From Coriolopsis trogii (lineage: Eukaryota > Basidiomycota > Agaricomycetes > Polyporales > Polyporaceae), in NCBI GenBank assembly GCA_020543525.1, contig JAHYIO010000031.1, forward strand, positions 2,852,001-2,916,000: a DNA stretch of 64,000 nucleotides, read 5' to 3'. This document shows positions 57,308 through 64,000 of the stretch, piece after piece. The translations under genes were made by a program, and so were the position numbers. Position 1 is the stretch's first letter, and the number at the start of each line of letters is the position of its first letter. Under the pieces are notes generated by a model. It saw only the letters and a list, made by a program, of their open reading frames with translations, made no database searches and had not been told where the DNA came from.

Positions 57308-58296
57308 ATGGCACATATCGAAGAAGAAGTCGACGCTACCCAGTCCAAAGTTACCCATTTCACCAAAAAGAAAGGTGAGATAATTCAGCATTCACAAGCC
57401 GCACGTCATGACACGCGCCGCCACGCAGGTCCCTCCGGCCCCGTCAGAGCCTACCTCGTCCTCTACAACGTCCTCTCCACCCTCGGCTGGTCCTACATCC
57501 TCGCACGCACGCTCGCCATCGTTCTCGTCCCCGACGTCGGTGGCGCGTCATCCCTCGTCGCCCGAGCCGCCAACGCATACGCGAAGGTCGGAGCGGAGAC
57601 CGCGCTCGTCCAGAGCTTCGCTGCGCTCGAGGTCCTCCATGTCCTCTTCGGCTGGGTACGCAGTCCGCTCGTGACGACTCTCATCCAGGTCGGAAGCAGG
57701 CTCTACCTCGTCTGGGGCGTCACCGCCCAGTTCCCTCAGGTGCGTCTCTCCCCCCCTCTCTCCCGTTCTCGTTATTGGGGACCTACCCACCCGACCCCCA
57801 TCCACCGCCCCCTTGCCTCGTCAATCTTCTCCACCGCATTTCCTCACGCATGTATACCCACAGACCCACACGAACCCCCTCTACGCGTCCATGGTCCTCT
57901 CCTGGTCCCTCACCGAAGTCGTCCGCTACTCCTTCTACGCCTTCGCCCTCCTCAACCGCGAGCCCCGCCTCCTCGTCTTCCTCCGCTACACCCTCTTCTA
58001 CCTCCTCTACCCCACCGGCGCCTCCTCCGAGGCCCTCCTCATCTACGCGACCCTGCCCCAACCCGCGTTCGGCTGGGCGCGCGGCGCGGGCTTCACGGAC
58101 TCGCACACGCATGTGCGCGAGTTCCTGTTCGCGGTCTGGTGGCCTGGTGAGTGCGCTCTACCTAGGTTTTGCGGAGCACAGCCTGAGTATTGCTTCGTCG
58201 ACAGGTCTGTATGTGATGTACACACACATGATGAAGCAAAGGCGCAAGGTCTTTGGTGGCAGCCGACCTGGCGGAGCAAAGTCCAAAACGTCCTGA
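57308..58296 (+). CDS. PHS1: Very-long-chain (3R)-3-hydroxyacyl-CoA dehydratase (PHS1/HACD family)
   Basis: ER membrane enzyme of the fatty-acid elongation cycle; removes water from 3-hydroxyacyl-CoA to form trans-2-enoyl-CoA for sphingolipid chains. Five exons: 57308-57374, 57429-57739, 57864-58146, one starting near 58205 and ending 58296 (four coding blocks seen; the last join G|GLYVMYTHM keeps frame). Landmarks: AYLVLYNVLSTLGWSYILAR (first membrane helix), SFAALEVLHVLFGWVRSPLV, the core VLSWSLTEVVRYSFYAFALL with the conserved Tyr and Glu, PRLLVFLRYTLFYLLYPTG, and EFLFAVWWPG. The lysine-rich tail SRPGGAKSKTS could help ER retention. Only intact copy in the window; a damaged twin lies at 51445-52195. 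Confidence 0.93.
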
Positions 58297-58489
58297 TCTA
58301 ATCAGGCGGCAGATATACGACTCCGTACGACGAGATGGCGATGCTAATGTGAGTGTATGAAACTATCGCCAGTTTCTACAAACAACTCATTCATCGAATA
58401 GTACATGAATAATACATAATGTTGCTCCCGGCTGCTCTCCCTATCGTTCGTCGCATACTCGGTAGGCATTATGTGCTTGGGCGCAGAGG

Positions 58490-60454
58490 TCAATGATACA
58501 AATCGTTGTTGATGCTTCGTGCGAACCCTACTCTGCCCGAGTAGTCGAAGACCGTGTACCCTGTTGTAAGCGCGGCCCGGCAAGGCTCAACATCTGGCTC
58601 ACGACTGCATATACGTGCTCGCACTCACAAGACTTCATGAACTCCGCCCCAACGATGGCCAAATTGTCCGGGAAGTCGTTGTCCAAAGCGACGATGCCGC
58701 CTATGCATTGGCTTCGAAGACAGCTCAGCAAAAATCAAACACGGTGCTTGAAAGCGACAGTGATGCGCTCACTTTGACCCTGCCTGCATCGCGCCTATGT
58801 TGAAGTCCGCAGGATGTATCTCGTATGTCGTGCCGTTCATGCTCAATGCGACAGACAAGCTGGTCGCGCACGGAAAGTGGTAGAAGCCTGCAAAAGGTGT
58901 GATGGACGGCATGAGGTTGCACTAGAAAGTGAGCGCCCTACCTGGACCGTATTCCGTTGCAAGAGCTGAGCCCGGTATCTGTGATGCAGAATGAATGAGG
59001 GGACCGTGTTGGTATTATCGAGCCATACCAGGGAGTAGAACTTCGCGGCGACAGCGTCTGGGAGGTAGATCAAACTGGTACCGGTGTCTATGGCCTGGCT
59101 GTTGTCAGGTCTCTCGGCTCCGCCCCGAACATACGTCGTTCGCTTACTGCAGTGAGATTGGCATGCAGAATGTGTGTGCTGTTCACGCGCACGCCATCCA
59201 TGGCGATCGACCAATAGGTCTAGGAACACGTCCGCAATCAGCGGAACCCCACTGATGTCCGCTCGCTTCGGACGTACTCTCGACACCAAAGGATTCCAGG
59301 TCAACTTGTCGATGCTCTTCGTGGCGTCATAGCAACCAAAGCAGACCTGCGAGCAGGACCACATGAGCACGACGTTCCACAGTTTTCCAATCCAACCACC
59401 CCACCTCCGAGCCAGTCTCCTGCCGCCTGGTCATGTACACGGAGAATATGTTCTCGGCGAGCTTCTTCTGGGCGAGGAGGTTCTCGAAGAAGGTCGGCTT
59501 GCCGGACTGGGAGATCGTGCTGAATGCGAGGCCTAGCAAGCCGCTGTTCGGCTCGCTGTTGATCTCGCTTGACTCCTTCCGGACGGCGCAGAAGGTCTGA
59601 TTCGGGACGCTCAAAGAGCCAAGCGAGACGACGTCTTGCGCCATGACGCCGGAGACTTTCCCTATGCCCTGTGGAGCCCGAGTCGATTAGGTATTCTCAT
59701 GTCGATGCACGGGAGGAGAGAACGTACATAAGTGACTGAACATTTGGCTGTCGTTGCGCGGTACGTCGAACTGCTCAATCCGTCGAATTGGTCGTTGAGA
59801 CAGTTGTTGCAGTTGACCGGAGCCCACAAGTCCGCTGAGCCTGTGTCAATGTCAAACGTCAGGCTCTGGCTGGGTTTGCCTAAGTTCATACGCCCGTAAT
59901 AGAGGATGTCGAAATCCTCGGACATATAGTCGGTGAGCGGCATGTGCTCTGACTGGGTTCCTGATCCCAATGCGGGGGGCATACCGATAGCGCCTGGAGC
60001 GTCCTGACCAGAAGGCCCAGCCGCACGAACGAGGGCTCCGGAAGTGAGGTTCGGAGGAGGTATGCGTGTGTCGACGAAGGACGACATGACGGAACCGGTG
60101 GGGTCGAACTGTGGGTAGCCCGCCTCGGGATGAGTATCGGGATGCACGCCGATTCCGGCGAGAAATTGGGTGGCTTTCGAGTACTTGATGATGACGGTCT
60201 TGAAGTCTTTCGTCTGCCAACACGTCAAGCGGCCGAGTCATGGGGACGGTATACGCGTCGAGACGTACTGCAGCATCGGCGTTGAAGAGGGAGAAGTTGC
60301 CTGGCACTGTCTGTTCTCGCGCGACGAGACCCTTGGAACGGGTGGCGACTTTGAAGCCCATGCCGCGCGATTGGCTGGGGCCGCTGACTGGGGAGGAGTG
60401 GACCACGACCGCCAGGGAGAACAAAGAGAAGGAGGCGGTATAGTAATGCAACAT
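58490..60454 (-). CDS. Secreted aspartic protease, pepsin family A1
   Basis: Extracellular acid endopeptidase. The ATG at 60454 starts a signal peptide (MLHYYTASFSLFSLAVVVHS). A prosegment follows, with TKDFKTVIIKYSKATQF and a Pro/Gly-rich stretch. The mature enzyme shows MPLTDY...FDILYYGRMNLGKPSQSL, then the first catalytic motif FDIDTGSADLWAP, NSGLLGLAF, FSVYMTR, the second catalytic motif AIDTGTSLIYLP, and GFYHFPCATSLSVALSMNGT. The last exons give CIGGIVALDNDFPDNLAIVG and FMKS|WYTVFDYSGRVGFARSINND, joined through a split Trp codon, ending at 58490. About ten introns. Both DTG triads are present and order is normal, so it should be active. It lies tail to tail with PHS1 (PHS1 stop at 58296). 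Confidence 0.92.
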
Positions 60455-61124
60455 GACGGAGATCGAGAGCGAATGGAAAGCAAAAGTGCGCCTGGCACGA
60501 CGAGAGCAGAAGGAAAAGTGGAAAGAGAGACCAGCTGATGCTCCGCACTTGTGTTTGCTACAAGCTGGTCTATAAACCACGGGAGCTGGCCATGGCGCGC
60601 GCGTGTAAGAGAGTGACGTGGGTTGAACGCTGAATTGCCACGATCCTGCACACTTGCCATTTCCGGACGTTGGCTGGCCTCAACGGGTGCAATAATCGAC
60701 ATCGAGATTCGCGACCCGCTTTGCCGAGAACTGGCGTTCTTCACACTCGACGGCGACGTATGCTGCCAGGGCCACCTCAGGAGGCACGATAGGCACACCC
60801 TCCTCTCAGTCCTTGTGCATCTCATCGGCCGCGACTTCGCTCCTTGTCCAACTGACGCCGCGTCTGTGTGTTCTCGCTGCTGGCAAGGTCGGCCCGACTC
60901 TCCCGGACTCCTCCTCCTCGGAAGCGAGCTTGGTTCTGAATCTATGTCGACCCATGGCCACGGCCCAGGCCGATCCTGTCGTCGTTCACGGTGGGGAGGC
61001 TGGCGCACCGGCTTCCTTGCTAGCCTCTCCTCCGTGTTTGTCTTTACCGTCTTGCTCTTCGTGCGTCCCTTCCTGCGCATCGCTAGCCTCTCACCGCGGA
61101 GAGCCCTGCACGATCCTTACTACC
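60455..61124. other. Divergent promoter region of A1 protease and GH16
   Basis: About 670 nt. Frames of up to 280 codons cross it on both strands but are GC-driven overlaps with the protease exon and carry no motif. Confidence 0.5.
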
Positions 61125-62460
61125 ATGCGTACTACCCACACGTTCTCTTCTCTGCTGGTCGCGCTCCTCATTCGCCCTGCCAGTGCCTTCTTCTTCCTTA
61201 CAGACTCCTACGTCGGCCGCGATTTCCTCCAGGATTGGACATGGGAGACCTTCGATGACCCAACCCACGGTCGCGTCAACTATGTTGACCAACCCACGGC
61301 CCTCGCTAACAACCTCACCTTCGGTTCGTAACTCGAACATTGGAGTTTTGGACCGCCCCCACTGACCCCGGTATACAGTCTCGGACAATAAGTTCGTGAT
61401 GCGGGCGGATCCACAGAACATCGTTCCACCCGAGGCGCGAGGGAGAGGGAGCGTCCGCATACGATCCAACAAAGCATACGAAGAGTCGGTCACCGTCTTG
61501 GACCTTCAACACATGCCTGAGGGCTGCGCGACTTGGCCTGCGTTCTGGTCTCTCAGCCAAAAAGGCCCGTGGCCAAACGGTGGGGAGATCGACATCATTG
61601 AAGGTCTTCGTCTCTCTTAGGCTTCTTCGTGCGCTGTGACTGACGCAGTCATGTATAATAGGCGTCAACCTAGCACAGCAGAACCAAGTCTCTCTCCATA
61701 CCTCACCCAACTGCGCCATGTCCGATAACCGTTGGATGGCCGGGTACGCACTCACGTCCCCTCTCCCTTTCACATCACAACCACGACATGCTTTGACTGA
61801 TCAACCGCCGTTTGCCTGTACAGGACCGCCTCATCCACGAACTGCGACACTAACTGGAACTACAACCAAGGCTGCGGCGTCCAATTCGCCAAGCCAGCGT
61901 CCTACGGCGCCGCCTTCAACGCTGCCGGTGGAGGCTACTTCGCCCTCGTCCGTACCGGTCCCGAGACCGGCTTCCCCGGTGTCCGTGTCTGGTTTTGGTC
62001 CCGCTCTGACCCCTCCGTGCCCCCAGAGATCAGGTTCCCTCCGCCCACCTCAGGGCCAGGCTCCTTCAACCGCCCGAACATCTTCCCGAACCCGTACTGG
62101 GGCCTCCCTGAGGCCGAGTTCCCACTATACGACCAGTGCGACTATGCCGCGCACTTTGACCCCCACACGTTTGTGTTCGACTTGACGTTTTGCGTAAGTG
62201 CTATCGTCTGTAGTGAAACCTGCGAGTCGCCCGACTGATGCTTGCAACGCGGTCCAGGGCGATTGGGCTGGTGACGGTAGCGACTATCCAAAGTCGGGCT
62301 GTCCTGGAAGCTGCACAGATCGTGAGTGTCGTGGTCTCCGTTTGATTGTGTACGTCAATTCTGACAGCGACGTTGGGGTGCAGTCGTCGATAATCACCCT
62401 GAAGCGTTCCAAAATGCCTACTGGGAAGTGAACGCGATGCGCATATATACTCCCATGTAG
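61125..62460 (+). CDS. Secreted GH16 glucanase (laminarinase-like)
   Basis: Glycoside hydrolase family 16 beta-glucanase, expected to cut beta-1,3 or mixed beta-1,3/1,4 or 1,6 glucans at the wall or outside the cell. The ATG at 61125 gives a signal peptide MRTTHTFSSLLVALLIRPASA. Motifs: VGRDFLQDWTWETFDDPTHG, YVDQ, the catalytic signature GGEIDIIEG (nucleophile and acid/base Glu) near residue 145, NLAQQNQVSLHTSPNCAM, NCDTNWNYNQGCGVQF, GGGYFALVRT, FDLTFCGDWAG and a Cys-rich SGCPGSCTD before the final exon VDNHPEAFQNAYWEVNAMRI. Exon joins D|VNL, G|TASS and TD|LVDN keep frame. The N-terminal WETFDDPTHGRVNY style matches the fungal Lam16A-like subgroup. Intact. Confidence 0.92.
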
Positions 62461-62991
62461 AGACCCTCTTATTTGGCCCAGCTGACTTGCATACTGTAGT
62501 GTGCACTAGTAATGTCGCATCGTATTTGACCCTAATCCCATCATACAGTCTACTTCATTTAGTTTGTGCTTCGGGTGCAGATGCAAACGCATATGTTTCT
62601 TGCCAGGTTATCCTCGCCGACCCGGGCTCAATTGCAATCGGACAGAACGTTAGACTCTCATAGCCAAGAGATGATGCCTTGACAGTCTGATAGAACGACA
62701 AGGCGGGGTGTACGGCTATGCCAAGCCGCGGATGCACGGGTATGTCATTGTCAAGGAACGGTGAGTATGTACAGATCGCAAGTCTCGGACTCAATTAGGC
62801 GCCTATATTGGTTCTCTTCAAGCCGACATGATGCGTCAGTGCATACTCGAGCCCGGAGTCCGACTCTGTCACTCTGACGGCCTCTCATGCGAATCTGCGA
62901 TGACACTCAATATGCATAAAGCACCTCTCTCGCTGCCTCAGCCTGGTACACCCAGCCACACCCCCCTCTGCGACGACCTCCGTACCCAACT
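62461..62991. other. Intergenic region between GH16 and SDR pseudogene
   Basis: About 530 nt with no supported gene. Confidence 0.5.
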
Positions 62992-63995
62992 ATGCCTTCT
63001 CAAGCAGCTGCCCGTGCAGCGAACGCCACCTTCTCTCCCTCCTACTTCCCTATCGCCGTCTTCGTCGGTGGTACCTCGGGCATAGGCAAAGCCTGCGTCG
63101 AAGCCTACACAAAAGGCAACGCGCACATTGTCATCGTCGGCCGCAACAAGTCCGTCGCGGACGAAATCCTCGCCTCTTTCCCCAAGCCCACGCAGCCCGA
63201 GGCCAAGCACGAGTTCGTCTCCTCCGATGTCTTCCTAAGCGCAACGTCCAGGCGACGACGGCCCTCTTCCGCGAACGCCTCCCGAAGATCAACTTCCTCG
63301 TCCTCTCCCCAGGGTTCTTCACCCTCCGCGGCGGCCGGGACGAGACCGCGGAGGGCATAGACAAGCGGCTTGCGCTTCACTACTACGCTCGCTGGAAGTT
63401 CGTCTATGGCCTCCTCCCGCTCGTGCGCCAAGCGAAGGATGCAGGAGAGGACGCGAAGATCATGTCCATCCTCGCCGCAGGGGTACGCGGCGCGGTCGAC
63501 CTCGACGACCCCGGGCTCAAGAAAACAAACCTACCAGGTAGCCAAGGCGAGAGCCGCGTCGCCCACATACACCGATCTGATGTTCGAGGTGTGTTCCGTT
63601 CGCGCATCGCGCATCCTCTCGCGTCCGCACGCTCATCGTCCTCATCGTCCTCTCGCGGACGGCATCGCAGCACCACGCGCTGGACAACCCAGACATCGCG
63701 TTCATACACGTCCACCCCGGCTTGGTCGACACCCCTCTCCTCCGCCAGACCCATTGGGCCCTCCGTCCCCTCAACTGGGCTGACCAGCGCGCTCGCAACC
63801 CGTCCAGAGGACTGCGCCGAATACATGCTCTACGCCCTCTTCCAGAGCGACAAAGGCCTCTGTCGGCGCAACAGGTCGGGCGACGACATCGGCCGGACCA
63901 ATTGGTACGGCACAGACAACGAACGAGAGGCCGTCTGGGAGCACACGTAAGAAGAAATCGAGCGCGCCCTCACCGTGGACATTGGTTCTGCGTGA
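62992..63995 (+). pseudogene. Broken short-chain dehydrogenase/reductase (SDR)
   Basis: The ATG at 62992 opens an NAD(P)-binding Rossmann start: FVGGTSGIGKACVEAYTKG and HIVIVGRNKSVADEIL. At about 63240 the frame is lost by one base (CTAAGCGCAAC, where a Lys-Arg-Asn reading needs one more), and homology resumes as RNVQATTALFRERLPKINFL, VLSPGFFTLRGGRDET and IMSILAAGVRG. A second frame change near 63530 leads to VAKARAASPTYTDLMFE. An intron-like gap precedes DNPDIAFIHVHPGLVDTPLL, and a third change near 63770 leads to PEDCAEYMLYALFQSDKG and a C-terminal WEHT. A TAA at 63948 precedes an in-frame EEIERALTV remnant up to 63995. Three frame breaks are more than unseen introns easily explain. It could be assembly error; otherwise a recent pseudogene. 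Confidence 0.7.
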
Positions 63996-64000
63996 GAAAC

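Overview
This window reads as nuclear DNA of a filamentous basidiomycete, most likely a wood-inhabiting agaricomycete (Polyporales-like). The basis is GC-rich coding sequence broken by many introns of about 50-90 nt with GTRNGT donors, a split protein-coding style throughout, a single U6 snRNA gene, agaricomycete-type families (DUF6535 membrane proteins, an F-box/LRR-like orphan, HSP9/12, GH55, GH16, A1 protease) and small TA-flanked transposon remnants. The species assignment is inference.

Layout. 1-10.4 kb: a secreted class-3 lipase (cut by the window edge), an HSP9/12 stress protein, an Old Yellow Enzyme (OYE), a GH27 alpha-galactosidase, the U6 snRNA gene and a protein with an RNase H1 N-terminal (viroplasmin-like) domain. 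11.2-19.7 kb: housekeeping genes: ATG27 and an ataxin-3-type Josephin deubiquitinase facing away from each other, with a 1.7 kb element bounded by 451-bp near-identical inverted repeats sitting between them; then RPL11 and a conserved-looking orphan. 21.8-25.2 kb: a GH55 exo-beta-1,3-glucanase. 26.4-29.6 kb: a gene-free 3.27 kb structure with 47-bp terminal inverted repeats and an 8-bp flanking direct repeat, containing a 139-bp tandem array, a 26-bp perfect hairpin and two nested TA-flanked MITE-like elements. 30.7-34.6 kb: a second HSP9/12 gene and a second OYE, followed by a bli-3-like flavin split-barrel protein. 35.5-43.2 kb: a disordered orphan, an F-box-less LRR-like orphan, a PH/coiled-coil protein and the mitochondrial ATP synthase delta subunit.

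43.5-58.3 kb is the most striking part. The gene trio [AlkB-like dioxygenase (+), DUF6535 membrane protein (-), PHS1 3-hydroxyacyl-CoA dehydratase (+)] is present twice in tandem. In the first unit AlkB is intact and PHS1 is a wreck; in the second AlkB is a wreck and PHS1 is intact; both DUF6535 genes remain open. This is reciprocal loss after tandem duplication.

58.5-64 kb: a secreted aspartic protease, a GH16 glucanase, and a short-chain dehydrogenase broken by several frame changes. The secreted lipase, GH27, GH55, GH16 and protease fit a saprotroph remodelling fungal and plant walls. The HSP/OYE/bli-3 set fits redox and heat stress. Intron joins were inferred by eye from splice signals, frame and family motifs; internal exon borders are reliable only where positions are given.
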